DNA from: Colwellia psychrerythraea
GTDB taxonomy: Bacteria; Pseudomonadota; Gammaproteobacteria; Enterobacterales; Alteromonadaceae
Length of the DNA stretch: 64,000 bases
Direction: 5' to 3'
NCBI RefSeq assembly: GCF_000764225.1
Contig: NZ_JQED01000056.1
Coordinates: 172,233-236,232 of the forward strand
The notes beneath the pieces are model-generated. The model was not told the origin of the DNA. It was given only the letters and a program-made list of their open reading frames with translations, and did not search any database. Below, piece after piece: positions 27,493 through 37,373 of this stretch; the stretch's first letter is position 1, and each line of letters begins with the position of its first letter. The translations under genes were made by a program, and so were the position numbers.

Positions 27493-28070
27493 TAGCTTAA
27501 CTCCTTTTCTTTTTTAAATGGCATCGTTTTATCATTCATCATGGTTTTATCAATAGTCAATGGCGCTATGATGGGGAGCGCATGAGTTAGCCATAATTTG
27601 GTGGCTTGATGGCAATCACTATTGATATTTAGTGCTGTTTTTTCGGCTTGATATTGCCCCTTAAAAGCGGCAGAGCTTAATTGAGCAAAGGTATTTTGAT
27701 GCTTTTGGGGTAATTGTTTTGTCAAAAATTGTTGAAAATCAGTACCGTATAACTTGGCTAACTGTTGTCGATTTACATACTGCATCGCGGCCCACTTTAA
27801 TAACGCGATGCACTCTTTGGCACTTAGTTTTGGGTTATTTGCTAATACAGCCAATGCCTGTTTTTTACAGGCATTGATCCGCATAACTTGTTTACGTTTT
27901 CTATAAAGCCATACAGCACTTATCATAAGCAATGCCAACAAGAGCCACCAACCCGGTGCAATAGGGAAGTTACTGATTTGCTCAGGCAGATGAATATCAT
28001 GCAATTGTATTTGAGCTGATTGACCTAGGGAAGGTTGACTGGGCAAAGTTGCTGGGTTTGTTAAAGCCAT
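27492..28070 (-). CDS. DUF4381 domain-containing membrane protein
   Basis: A 192-aa protein with a single membrane helix (GWWLLLALLMISAVWLYRKRKQ, about 40-61) after a short periplasmic N-terminus, then a cytoplasmic helical region (SAKECIALLKWAAMQYVNRQQLAKLYGTDFQQFL). This is the DUF4381 pattern, found between the DUF58 and BatA genes of MoxR-Bat operons in gammaproteobacteria. Both ends overlap neighbouring genes by one base, so translation is coupled. Confidence 0.82.
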   Translation of the reverse strand: MALTNPATLPSQPSLGQSAQIQLHDIHLPEQISNFPIAPGWWLLLALLMISAVWLYRKRKQVMRINACKKQALAVLANNPKLSAKECIALLKWAAMQYVNRQQLAKLYGTDFQQFLTKQLPQKHQNTFAQLSSAAFKGQYQAEKTALNINSDCHQATKLWLTHALPIIAPLTIDKTMMNDKTMPFKKEKELS

Positions 28071-29125
28071 TATAATGATGCCCCATATTTCAATTGCTGC
28101 TCGAGGCTTTCCCCTGCACTAAAGTGAATCACTCTGGCACCTGTTGATTGAAGTAGTAACTGTATTTTCTCATTTTGCGCATGTGCTTGTTGTTGGTATT
28201 GCTCTGCTGTGTGATTATCACCCAAAGTTAATTGCTGTCGATTAATACCGTCGGTAAATGTCACCGCTAATTTTAACGAACTCTCGGGTAATGCTTGCTC
28301 TAGAGGATCGCTTATTAAACACAGAACGAGCTCACAATGCTGACTGATTTGGCTGAGGTGTCTTAATGCATGGGGACAATTCTTCTCATCTCGCAGTGCA
28401 TGGCCATCGGTTATCAAATAAACAAGAGAACCAGGTTTTGCAATATGCCTTAATCGCGCACAATGTTGATCAAAATATTGATGTATATTTTGTCTGCTAT
28501 TTTCTGCTTTTTCAGTTTCTATAGCGTCACTTTTTTCGGAATAAGTTTGTGTATTTTGATTATTCAAGGTGGTTAATGCATGCAAATAATGCAAAACCCC
28601 CGCTTTACGGCTACGGGGCTTTAATTCAATATGCTGGTCATCACAAAACACTAGACCACCCAAACGATCACCGCGGATTTTTGCATGCCAAGCAATGAGT
28701 GCTGCTAAGTGAGCAGCCTGAACTGATTTAAATAACAGCTTACTGCCAAAATGCATATTCTGGCTTAAGTCAGTGGCGACCAGTACAGGCCGCTCTATTT
28801 CTTCTCGAAAAAGTTTAGTGTGGGTTTTTCCGGTTCGTGCAGTCACTCGCCAGTCAATGGCGCGAACGTCGTCGCCTGTTTGATAATGACGTACTTCGTC
28901 AAACTCCATACCACGCCCTTTACTACGTGATAGATAATTCCCAGCTTGTTTGCCTTGTATATTTTTTTTACCCGCTAAGTCAATCAAACGACTTTTGTTT
29001 TGGTACTGCAATAATTCCTGCATAGATAAATCTATGCCATTACTATATAAGTCCGTAAGTAAAGATTGGGCTGACGCTTTATCTAAGCTTTTTGACGACG
29101 ATTTTTTTTGACGATTAAACCACAT
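28070..29125 (-). CDS. DUF58 domain-containing protein
   Basis: A 351-aa protein with the DUF58 core (GRGMEFDEVRHYQTGDDVRAIDWRVTARTGKTHTKLFREEIERPV, about 69-112), which lies beside a VWA-like fold. The MIDAS-like position reads DLSQNM rather than DxSxS, so metal binding may be changed. DUF58 proteins are common partners of MoxR ATPases. No membrane helices are seen. It begins 43 bp after moxR. Confidence 0.87.
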   Translation of the reverse strand: MWFNRQKKSSSKSLDKASAQSLLTDLYSNGIDLSMQELLQYQNKSRLIDLAGKKNIQGKQAGNYLSRSKGRGMEFDEVRHYQTGDDVRAIDWRVTARTGKTHTKLFREEIERPVLVATDLSQNMHFGSKLLFKSVQAAHLAALIAWHAKIRGDRLGGLVFCDDQHIELKPRSRKAGVLHYLHALTTLNNQNTQTYSEKSDAIETEKAENSRQNIHQYFDQHCARLRHIAKPGSLVYLITDGHALRDEKNCPHALRHLSQISQHCELVLCLISDPLEQALPESSLKLAVTFTDGINRQQLTLGDNHTAEQYQQQAHAQNEKIQLLLQSTGARVIHFSAGESLEQQLKYGASL

Positions 29126-29168
29126 AAAGTAACTCTATTTGCCATTCGATTTTATAAGTTATTCGATA

Positions 29169-30170
29169 TTAAGCAACGGCAACTTGGCTTAAAATATGAT
29201 CAAGTACTTGGTTTGCAGTAATACCTTCGGCTTCAGCTTGATAACTGAGTAAAATTCTATGTCGAAGAGCATTATGGAAAACAGCTTGAATATCTTCAGG
29301 GCTAACAAAATCTCGATTATGTAACCAAGCTCGCGCTCGGGCACATCTATCTAAAGCGATAGTGGCACGAGGACTTGCGCCAAAGGCGAGCCAACTACTT
29401 AACTTACCGTCATATTTTTCAGGTTGGCGCGTGGCAATTATCAAATCAACGATATAGTTTTCTAATGATGGGGCCATATGTATATTGAGCACTTGTTCCC
29501 GCGCTGAAAAAATTTCACTTTGACTTAATGCACGTAGGCTGTTTTCCTTTGCTGACGTTTCTTTTTCGGTTGACTCAACAGCATGATTAGCATTTGATTT
29601 CAATGCTTCACCACGGTTTAGTTTTAGTATCTCTAATTCGCTTGAAGCGTCTGGGTAGCCAATTTCAATATGCATTAAAAAACGATCTAATTGGGCTTCG
29701 GGTAACGGATAAGTACCTTCTTGCTCAATGGGGTTCTGTGTAGCCATGACTAAAAATAACTCAGGTAAGTCATAGGTTTTACGGCCGACGGTTATTTGGC
29801 CTTCTGCCATAGCTTCTAATAAAGCCGATTGTACTTTAGCTGGCGCGCGGTTGATTTCATCAGCAAGTACTAGATTTTGAAATAAAGGACCGGGTTGAAA
29901 AACAAATGATCCATCTTCTGGGCGGTAAATATCAGTACCAGTTAAATCTGCTGGTAATAAATCTGGTGTAAATTGAATCCGGTGAAAGTCAGCTTCTAGC
30001 CCTTGCGCTAAAGCATTAACGGCACGTGTTTTTGCTAAGCCCGGAGGCCCTTCGACAATTAAATGACCATTAGCCAGTAAGGCAATAAGCAAATTTTCAA
30101 CTAACGCTTCTTGACCAATAATTTGTGAAGATAAATGTTGTTTTAAGGTAGAAAAATGTTCAATTGCCAT
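29169..30170 (-). CDS. MoxR-family AAA+ ATPase
   Basis: A 333-aa ATPase with Walker A (EGPPGLAKTRAVNA, about 39-52), Walker B (LVLADEINRAPAKVQSALLEAMAEGQ), sensor 1 (FLVMATQNPIEQEGTYPLPEAQLDRF) and an arginine-finger region. MoxR proteins act as chaperone-like remodelers for VWA proteins. It is first in the operon moxR-DUF58-DUF4381-batA-batB/C-batD, whose promoter must lie between 30171 and 30305. A short Lys/Glu-rich insertion (NHAVESTEKETSAKENSLRALSQ) sits between the ATPase and lid domains. Confidence 0.92.
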   Translation of the reverse strand: MAIEHFSTLKQHLSSQIIGQEALVENLLIALLANGHLIVEGPPGLAKTRAVNALAQGLEADFHRIQFTPDLLPADLTGTDIYRPEDGSFVFQPGPLFQNLVLADEINRAPAKVQSALLEAMAEGQITVGRKTYDLPELFLVMATQNPIEQEGTYPLPEAQLDRFLMHIEIGYPDASSELEILKLNRGEALKSNANHAVESTEKETSAKENSLRALSQSEIFSAREQVLNIHMAPSLENYIVDLIIATRQPEKYDGKLSSWLAFGASPRATIALDRCARARAWLHNRDFVSPEDIQAVFHNALRHRILLSYQAEAEGITANQVLDHILSQVAVA

Positions 30171-30304
30171 ACGGATAAATTCTTTTAATATTGGTCGTTA
30201 TAAAGTGAAACTTAGTAGTAACTGGCTTGGCGAACCTTCATAGGAGGACTTTCACAGTAAACCGTTAAACTAAGAAAAAAGTAATATAAATTAAGCTAGT
30301 ATTT

Positions 30305-30619
30305 TATACTCAAGCCACTTGAAGATGCGCGTTTCAGGACGCTTGAGCAAATCATGATCAAGGCGCCTCTTTTTATTAAGGGTTATTCAGGAGAATATGC
30401 TCCTGCATTCTCAAATAAGCTACATCCATATAGCGTCCTTAAAAAAGGAAGCAACGAAGAACATGGCTTGCTCAAACGTCCCCACAGGGCTGTTTTAGAA
30501 AAGCTTTATACTACGTTATTGATTTCGACAAGGGAACAACCATTCTCTTCAATCAATGCCTTGCCTAAAGGCTTTTCTTATTCCAGCTGAAACCTGCATT
30601 TTCATGCGGCTTGAGTATA
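30305..30619 (+). repeat. Dispersed inverted-repeat element (MITE family 2), copy A
   Basis: A 315-bp element with terminal inverted repeats (TATACTCAAGCC / GGCTTGAGTATA, extended imperfectly inward to about 24 bp). A homologous copy lies inverted at 38189-38452; shared inner blocks include ACGTTATTGATTTCGACAAG and CATTCTCTTCAATCAATGCC. It contains an open frame of 78 codons (30354-30590) whose translation is similar in both copies only because the DNA is shared, so I do not call it a gene. It separates the moxR and fadI promoters. Confidence 0.8.
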
Positions 30620-30769
30620 TATAAGGTTTTTATGTAAGAAAACAAGTGAATGGTAACAAAATTTTAACAGCTATTTATAGCGAAAAAACGTGAAGAATTG
30701 TCATTGTTTTTTTTTGAACTCAGGTAATGATTGAATTTTTTCGAGAGTTAGTTAAAATTAAGTCAATCA

Positions 30770-30786
30770 AAGAGGTCTGACCTCTT
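30770..30786 (+). promoter_or_regulatory. Probable FadR operator upstream of fadIJ
   Basis: A perfect 17-bp palindrome, AAGAGGTCTGACCTCTT, centred 47 bp before the fadI start. Its core GGTCTGACC matches the centre of the E. coli FadR consensus (TGGTCNGACCA). FadR represses fatty-acid degradation genes and is released by acyl-CoA, so the site fits its target. Identification is by motif and context only. Confidence 0.7.
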
Positions 30787-30824
30787 GAATTTTAATTCTA
30801 AATACTGAGTGTGTGGAGTAATAA

Positions 30825-32132
30825 ATGACAATAAAAAGACTAACAACCTCGACGGGTGAGCGCATAGCAATTGTTGCTGGCTTGCGTACTCCGTTTGCTA
30901 AGCAGGCAACAGCTTTTCATGGTGTGCCAGCAGTTGACTTGGGCAAAATCGTTGTTAACGAGTTATTACAAAAACATGATGTTGACCCTGCTATTATTGA
31001 GCAACTTGTTTTTGGTCAAGTAGTGCAAATGCCAGAAGCGCCAAACATTGCACGAGAAATTGTATTAGGGACAGGTATGAGTACCAGTACCGATGCTTAC
31101 AGTGTTTCTCGTGCTTGTGCTACTAGTTTTCAATCGACGGTTAACGTAGCTGAGTCTATTATGGCTGGCCATGTCGATGTGGGTATTGCTGGCGGCGCTG
31201 ACTCTTCATCAGTAGCACCGATAGGCGTTTCTAAAAAGCTTGCCCGCACGTTAGTTGACTTAACCAAGGCAAGATCACTAGGGCAAAGGCTTTCATTACT
31301 TAGCCGTCTTGGTTTGAAAGATCTATTGCCTGTTTCTCCCGCTGTTGCTGAATACTCTACGGGCATTTCTATGGGACAAACGGCAGAACAAATGGCGAAA
31401 ACTTATCAAATATCACGTCAAGATCAAGATGCATTAGCACACAGATCGCACTCTTTAGCGACCCAAAATTGGCAAGACGGCAATTTAGCTGGAGAGGTTA
31501 TGACAGTGCATGCAGAGCCCTATAAGAGCTTTATTGATAAAGATAACTGTTTTCGTGAGAATTCTGTTTTAGAAAGTTATGCGAAATTAAAACCTGTTTT
31601 TGATCGTAAACATGGCACAGTTACCGCAGCTACTAGTACGCCATTGACCGATGGTGGTGCAGCAATCTTATTGATGCGAGAAGGAAGAGCGAAAGAACTA
31701 GGTTATACACCATTAGGTTATATTCGTAGTTTTGGTTTTGCTGCTATCGATGTTTGGCAAGATATGTTAATGGGGCCAAGTTATGCCACGCCTATAGCGT
31801 TACAGCGTGCTGGAATGGATTTAGCTGACTTAGATTTAATTGAAATGCATGAAGCCTTTGCAGCTCAAGCACTAGCAAATATGAAAATGTTTGGCAGTAC
31901 TAAGTTTGCTCAAGAGCAACTTGGAAGAGATAAAGCTATTGGTGACATTGATATGGATAAATTTAATGTTATGGGGGGCTCACTTGCTTATGGACACCCT
32001 TTTGCTGCGACGGGAGCTAGGCTTATCACGCAAACGCTTAATGAATTAAACCGTCGTGGAGGTGGTGTTGGTTTAACAACAGCCTGTGCAGCAGGTGGTT
32101 TAGGCGCGGCAATGATTGTGGAGACGGACTAA
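30825..32132 (+). CDS. fadI: 3-ketoacyl-CoA thiolase FadI
   Basis: A 435-aa thiolase, the last step of a beta-oxidation cycle. The nucleophilic Cys98 lies in SVSRACATSFQST. The conserved C-terminal signatures are EMHEAFAAQALAN, NVMGGSLAYGHPFAATGARL and GLTTACAAGGLGAAMI. FadI works with FadJ as the second, anaerobically important complex in E. coli. The ATG at 30825 is preceded by GTGTGGAGTAATAA, a good ribosome site. It overlaps the fadJ start by one base. Confidence 0.95.
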   Translation: MTIKRLTTSTGERIAIVAGLRTPFAKQATAFHGVPAVDLGKIVVNELLQKHDVDPAIIEQLVFGQVVQMPEAPNIAREIVLGTGMSTSTDAYSVSRACATSFQSTVNVAESIMAGHVDVGIAGGADSSSVAPIGVSKKLARTLVDLTKARSLGQRLSLLSRLGLKDLLPVSPAVAEYSTGISMGQTAEQMAKTYQISRQDQDALAHRSHSLATQNWQDGNLAGEVMTVHAEPYKSFIDKDNCFRENSVLESYAKLKPVFDRKHGTVTAATSTPLTDGGAAILLMREGRAKELGYTPLGYIRSFGFAAIDVWQDMLMGPSYATPIALQRAGMDLADLDLIEMHEAFAAQALANMKMFGSTKFAQEQLGRDKAIGDIDMDKFNVMGGSLAYGHPFAATGARLITQTLNELNRRGGGVGLTTACAAGGLGAAMIVETD

Positions 32133-34432
32133 TGACTCAAGAAATAAAACCAATTGAAACTGAACAAAACTCTAACGTAAATACCAAAGCGAGTAATACT
32201 GTTGAGATAAAAGCAAAGGACGAAAATGTGACCGATAATGTTGCTGCAGTCGAGTTAACAGACAGTGCTTTTTCTATAGTTCGCCATGATAATGGTATCG
32301 CTCATTTAGTGATTGATGTTATTGGCGAGAGTGTAAACACCCTTAAAGCAGAATTTACTGAACAAGTTAATGCGGTATTAGCAGAAATTAAGGCTGATAA
32401 ATCGATTACCGGCATAGTGCTGTGTAGTGGAAAAAAAGGTACCTTTGTTGCAGGTGCGGATATTAATATGCTTGATGCTTGTCAAAGCCGAGACGAGGTT
32501 GTTGCTTTATCTCGACAAGGACAACGTATATTCTCATTACTCGAACAATTGCCAATTCCTATTGTTGCGGCTATCGATGGTGCTTGCTTAGGTGGCGGAC
32601 TAGAACTTGCGATGGCATGTCATGCTAGAGTATGTAGCGATAATAGTAAAACAGCATTGGGTTTACCCGAAGTACAGCTTGGCCTACTGCCTGGTAGTGG
32701 CGGTACTCAGCGTTTACCTAAGTTAGTTGGCTTACAAAAAGCCTTAGACATGATGCTAACAGGTAAGCAGCTACGAGCGAAGCAAGCATTAAAATCTGGT
32801 TTAGTTGATGATGTCGTACCAAGCAGTGTTTTACTTTCGGTTGCGGAAGATTTAGTCATATCTTTGCGTGAACGTGGTAAAAAAACGACTCAACGTAAGC
32901 AAACCTTAATGGACAAGTTGTTAGAAAACAACGCGGCCGGTAGAAAAGTTGTTTATCAACAGGCGCAAAAAACTGTGTTAGCAAAAACGCAAGGTAATTA
33001 TCCTGCGCCGACTAAAATCATTGATTGTATTCGCACTGGCATCGAATCATCAGCTGAAAAGGGTTATAGAGTAGAAGCAGAACACTTTGCCGACTTGGTG
33101 ATGAGTGATGAATCAGCACAATTACGTCAGTTATTCTTTGCCACAACAGTCATGAAGAAAGAGCAGGGCGTAGCTGATGTCATGCCAGAAGAAATGAGCA
33201 AAGCAGGAGTTTTAGGTGGTGGTTTAATGGGAGGAGGTATTGCTTTCGTTACCGCAACTAAAGCCAATATGCCAGTACGGGTTAAAGATATAAACCACAA
33301 AGGCATTAGCCAAGCATTAAAATATAGTTATCAAATACTCAATAAAAAAGTTAAACGTCGCTTTATCCTTCACAGTGAAATGCAAAAACAATTAGCTATG
33401 ATCACTGGTAGTGTTGAATACACAGGATTTAAAGCCCTTGATATTGTAGTTGAAGCAGTATTTGAAGACTTAACCCTGAAGCAAAATATGGTGACGGAAG
33501 TTGAACAGCAAGGGCATGATAAAACTATCTTTGCCAGTAATACCTCCAGTTTACCGATAGGACAGATTGCTGCTAAGGCAAAACGACCAGAAAATGTTAT
33601 CGGGTTACATTATTTTTCACCGGTTGATAAAATGCCATTAGTGGAAATCATTCCTCACGATAAAACCTCAGACCAAACCATTTCTAACACCGTTGCTTTT
33701 GCTAAAAAACAGGGGAAAACCCCTATTGTGGTCAAAGACAAAGCTGGATTTTATGTCAATCGTATTTTAGCCCCTTATATGAATGAAGCCGCTATTTTGC
33801 TTCTCGCTGGAGAGCCCATTGATAAAATAGATAAAGCCTTGGTGAAATTTGGTTTCCCTGTTGGACCAATGCAATTACTTGATGAAGTAGGCATTGATGT
33901 TGGCGCTAAAATTGGACCTATCTTGCAGGCAGAGCTAGGGGATCGATTTGCAGCACCTGCAGCGTTTGATAAATTACTTTCAGATGGGCGCTTAGGTAAA
34001 AAAGCCAAGAAAGGTTTTTATCAGTATGAAAAGCCCACTTTCAGTAAAAAGTTACAGAATCGTCTTAAGGGGGTTAATTCAGGTAAAAAGCAAGTTGATG
34101 AAACTATCTATAGCTTATTAAGGATTCAGCCAACGGGAAGTTTATCAGCAGCAGAAATCAGTAAACGTTGTACTTATATGATGTTGAATGAAGCAGCCCG
34201 ATGCGTAGATGAAGGTATCGTGAGAAATGCTCGAGATGGTGATATTGGTGCTATCTTCGGTATTGGATTTCCACCTTTCTTAGGTGGGCCACTTCGCTAT
34301 ATTGATAAAGTTGGCGCTAAATCCGTAGTTGCGCAATTGAGTCAATGGGCTGAAAAGCATGGTGAACGTTATGCCCCATGCGAAGCATTGATTACGATGG
34401 CAGAAAATGATGCGGTTTATTATCCTCACTAA
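32132..34432 (+). CDS. fadJ: Fatty acid oxidation complex subunit alpha FadJ
   Basis: A 766-aa multifunctional enzyme. The enoyl-CoA hydratase domain (about 45-235) has the oxyanion loop GACLGGGLELAMACH and LPEVQLGLLPGSGGTQRLP. The 3-hydroxyacyl-CoA dehydrogenase NAD fold starts at GVLGGGLMGGGIAFV (about 357), with HYFSPVDKMPLVEIIPH and the C-terminal domain after it. It has an unusually long, polar N-terminal extension of about 45 residues (QEIKPIETEQNSNVNTKASN) before the hydratase fold. The start is coupled to fadI by TAATG, and a terminator follows. Confidence 0.95.
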   Translation: MTQEIKPIETEQNSNVNTKASNTVEIKAKDENVTDNVAAVELTDSAFSIVRHDNGIAHLVIDVIGESVNTLKAEFTEQVNAVLAEIKADKSITGIVLCSGKKGTFVAGADINMLDACQSRDEVVALSRQGQRIFSLLEQLPIPIVAAIDGACLGGGLELAMACHARVCSDNSKTALGLPEVQLGLLPGSGGTQRLPKLVGLQKALDMMLTGKQLRAKQALKSGLVDDVVPSSVLLSVAEDLVISLRERGKKTTQRKQTLMDKLLENNAAGRKVVYQQAQKTVLAKTQGNYPAPTKIIDCIRTGIESSAEKGYRVEAEHFADLVMSDESAQLRQLFFATTVMKKEQGVADVMPEEMSKAGVLGGGLMGGGIAFVTATKANMPVRVKDINHKGISQALKYSYQILNKKVKRRFILHSEMQKQLAMITGSVEYTGFKALDIVVEAVFEDLTLKQNMVTEVEQQGHDKTIFASNTSSLPIGQIAAKAKRPENVIGLHYFSPVDKMPLVEIIPHDKTSDQTISNTVAFAKKQGKTPIVVKDKAGFYVNRILAPYMNEAAILLLAGEPIDKIDKALVKFGFPVGPMQLLDEVGIDVGAKIGPILQAELGDRFAAPAAFDKLLSDGRLGKKAKKGFYQYEKPTFSKKLQNRLKGVNSGKKQVDETIYSLLRIQPTGSLSAAEISKRCTYMMLNEAARCVDEGIVRNARDGDIGAIFGIGFPPFLGGPLRYIDKVGAKSVVAQLSQWAEKHGERYAPCEALITMAENDAVYYPH

Positions 34433-34459
34433 AGGAATATAATAAAGCGACATAGCAGT

Positions 34460-34514
34460 AAAGCTGTTGAGACAATAAGAACTTATCTGTTCTATTGCGC
34501 TTAACAGCTTTTTT
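34460..34514 (+). terminator. Rho-independent terminator after fadIJ
   Basis: Outer arms AAAGCTGTT / AACAGCTTT with an inner arm pair (CAATAAGAAC / GTTCTATTG), followed by TTT. It lies 28 bp after the fadJ stop. Confidence 0.78.
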
Positions 34515-34562
34515 ATAGCATTTCGAAGATTTTGTTTTAACGGGTATATTCGTTAAATTGGT

Positions 34563-37373
34563 TTAGTACTTAAGCGGACTCGTTTTAATAAAAGCTTCAA
34601 TATCTGTAATTATTTCGCCTTTAGGTTTGTGTGCTTGTTCGAGTAACTCACTTTGTGAATATAAAATAAAGCGGTCGGGCTGACAACGGCTGATTAAATA
34701 CTGAGTCACAAACGATTTTACTTGCGCGAGTGATAATGTTAACACTGCTTCAAGTAACTTTTCTTTTTGTTTAAATGCCTCATCTTTATTGCATATAGCC
34801 GCCCAAAAACGTTGGCTTTTAATGCGTAAGTTATGATCTTTTTCTTGTAATTGACTCGCTAAACCTTGTTGCAAATGTTGCCATTGCTCATCAGTGATGT
34901 CATCAATATGGCTAATGCTATCACTAATGAACTCATCCATCGCTTGTGCGAGAGTATAAGCGTCACAGTGAGGTGATTGGATATAAAAAGCGATACCTGG
35001 ATAGCTATTAATAGGTACATAACCTACTCCCACTAAATAGCCATACTGCTTCTCTGTACGCATTTGCTGAAAAAACAAAGGCGATAATATATGGCTAGTG
35101 ATCATCGCGAGTGCTACTGCGTTATCATCCTTGTATTCAAATGCAGTATAAATCACACAAGCGTGATCATGCTCAGGTAAATTGATAGGCAACAATAAAG
35201 TTTTTTTGTCTGCAATATCTGTTACCGGACACTGTATGGCATATTTTTCATGTACATTCCCTTGAAAACTCTGCTCGATAACTTTGCATAACTGGTGTGC
35301 ATGTTCAATCAGCCAATTACCATGAATAAGCACTTCTAATGTTACTTGCTTAAATAGTTGCTGACTAAAGCGCTGATATTGGCTAAAGCTGATCTGGCTT
35401 AGCGCTTGTAACATTGCTTTATTTGTAGGGTTATTAGGTTGCATCACAGAGCTTAGATTAGCGAATAACTGTGAAATTGATTTGCTGTTGCTCGCGTTTT
35501 GCCAATGCTGCACCAACTGCTGCTTAAATAGTAGGAAATGTGCTTCAGTTACTTGGTGGCTTTGCAATCGTCTCAAAAGTTTACCCAACAATAAATGTTG
35601 GTTTTCGCTATAGCCTGATAGCTGCATGGTTACGCCGCCTTGATGGGCATATAAATGATAATGTATGCCAGCTAATTCTGCTTGATAATTTTCTTCAATG
35701 ACAGTATCTGTATATAAATCTACGAATAAACGTGTCATTGCAATATTTGCGACACTAGCAACAACAAAAGGTGAATCAATACCTATATACAAATAACCTT
35801 TAGGGACGTTAAAGGTCTGATCTTGTTTATACCAAGCCACAAGCCCATTTTTATTGATAATTCTCTCAGGAATACTCGGCGTTTTAATGGTAACTTCTAG
35901 CTGTTCCTTTTTGTTATAAATAATCGGATCTTCTACAATATAAGGATTAGGCGCGGGTAAATATAAGCCTTTAGTATGCGGTTTATCGTTTGAAAAAATA
36001 TTGTGCCAATCAAGTAACTGTTGCTTAGAAATAGCTGATACATGGTAGGGCACCTGATACCAAAAACTATTTTTGGAAAATGTATTTTTCTGGCTAATAT
36101 GAGTAAGTCGCATATTACTCACATGTAAAAAACTAAGTAACCTTTTAATGTTTTCCTTTGACATGCAAGACATAACATAATCCCCAAAAATATAATCTTC
36201 TTCAGGGTAATATTGCATGTTGATTACGAGTTGGCTGACACTATCAAGGGGTCTCATTCTTTCATGGTAAAGAAATGCCAAATTACTAATCTTTTGTTTT
36301 TCTTGATAATAGTATTCAGCGATTTCGGTATTATTTAATAAGGCTATATAAGCCATTACAATATCGACAACCTCATTGAGGTGCTGCTCTCCAAGTTCTG
36401 TCAATGCGATACTAATATTAAAATCTTTAAAATTGGAGCCATTAATACCTGAGCCCGCAGTTAGCGCTAAGGCCCATTGTTGTTTTTTCAGTGATGATAA
36501 AATACTGCCTTTGCCTTCATGTCCTAATAAGTAGGCGAGGATTGACTCAGGTTTGTCTAGGTAATATTGATCAATACTTTCCATCGCGAAACTGATAATA
36601 AGCTGATGATCATTTTTGACAGGGCAAACATCTATTTTGATATTTTGATGTTCGGGTAAGTATAAAGGCTCATCAATATCGGGTAAGGGTGAATCAGCAG
36701 ATGGTATGAGACAGAAAAGTTGCTCAGCGAAACCTTGTAACTCTTTGAGGTTTTGTGGGCCCTCAAGTGCTAGTGTCATATGCTCTGCTCGATAATATTG
36801 CTGAAAGAATCCTTGTAATTCTTGGCTTATGTTTTGACCATCTCTATCTGCCAAGGTATCTAGGTTACCGACAGAGAACTGGGAAAATGGGTGATTAGGG
36901 TTAATCGTGTCTTTATGAACATCGTATAAGCGTCTGATATCATCCTTTAATTTTAACGTGAACTCAGCATCAATGTTCTCACGTTCTTTAACGACAAACT
37001 CGTCAGACAGTAATGGAGCAATAAAAAACTCACTAAAGCGCTCTAGTGCAGATAAAAAATGTGTTGCGGCAATATCAAAGAAAAAACAGGTATGTTCAGT
37101 CCCCGTCCAGGCGTTGTGATTTCCGCCATGTTGAGTAATGAATTTTTGATATTCACTTCCATCAGGGTAGTTTTTTGTCCCCAAAAATAACATGTGCTCT
37201 AAAAAGTGCGCTAAACCTTGTCTATCACTTGGGTCATTGAAGTGTCCAACATTAACAGCTAAAGCTGCAGCGGATTTAATAGATTCATTATTATGAATTA
37301 GCAGAACGCGTAAGCCATTGTTTAGAGTAATAGCTTGATATTGTTTAGAATCATTGGGGCTTTGTTTCAACAC
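34563..37373 (-). CDS. M16 family zinc peptidase (insulinase/protease III-like)
   Basis: About 936 aa, with the inverted zinc motif HFLEH in GLAHFLEHMLFLGTKNYPDGSEYQ and the second ligand Glu region (NIDAEFTLKLKDD) in the first of four M16 domains. The length is typical of IDE/PtrA-type clamshell peptidases, which degrade peptides shorter than about 70 residues. No signal peptide is evident with the chosen start, so it is probably cytoplasmic. The longest frame starts with a TTG at 37403. AGGAG lies 5 nt before a GTG at 37373, and no ATG is available, so 37373 (or the next TTG) is preferred. It stands alone. Confidence 0.87.
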   Translation of the reverse strand: MLKQSPNDSKQYQAITLNNGLRVLLIHNNESIKSAAALAVNVGHFNDPSDRQGLAHFLEHMLFLGTKNYPDGSEYQKFITQHGGNHNAWTGTEHTCFFFDIAATHFLSALERFSEFFIAPLLSDEFVVKERENIDAEFTLKLKDDIRRLYDVHKDTINPNHPFSQFSVGNLDTLADRDGQNISQELQGFFQQYYRAEHMTLALEGPQNLKELQGFAEQLFCLIPSADSPLPDIDEPLYLPEHQNIKIDVCPVKNDHQLIISFAMESIDQYYLDKPESILAYLLGHEGKGSILSSLKKQQWALALTAGSGINGSNFKDFNISIALTELGEQHLNEVVDIVMAYIALLNNTEIAEYYYQEKQKISNLAFLYHERMRPLDSVSQLVINMQYYPEEDYIFGDYVMSCMSKENIKRLLSFLHVSNMRLTHISQKNTFSKNSFWYQVPYHVSAISKQQLLDWHNIFSNDKPHTKGLYLPAPNPYIVEDPIIYNKKEQLEVTIKTPSIPERIINKNGLVAWYKQDQTFNVPKGYLYIGIDSPFVVASVANIAMTRLFVDLYTDTVIEENYQAELAGIHYHLYAHQGGVTMQLSGYSENQHLLLGKLLRRLQSHQVTEAHFLLFKQQLVQHWQNASNSKSISQLFANLSSVMQPNNPTNKAMLQALSQISFSQYQRFSQQLFKQVTLEVLIHGNWLIEHAHQLCKVIEQSFQGNVHEKYAIQCPVTDIADKKTLLLPINLPEHDHACVIYTAFEYKDDNAVALAMITSHILSPLFFQQMRTEKQYGYLVGVGYVPINSYPGIAFYIQSPHCDAYTLAQAMDEFISDSISHIDDITDEQWQHLQQGLASQLQEKDHNLRIKSQRFWAAICNKDEAFKQKEKLLEAVLTLSLAQVKSFVTQYLISRCQPDRFILYSQSELLEQAHKPKGEIITDIEAFIKTSPLKY

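Noticed and set aside
30354..30590. 78-codon open frame
   Set aside because: Lies wholly within a repeat element; similarity to the frame at 38215-38409 is explained by shared repeat DNA.
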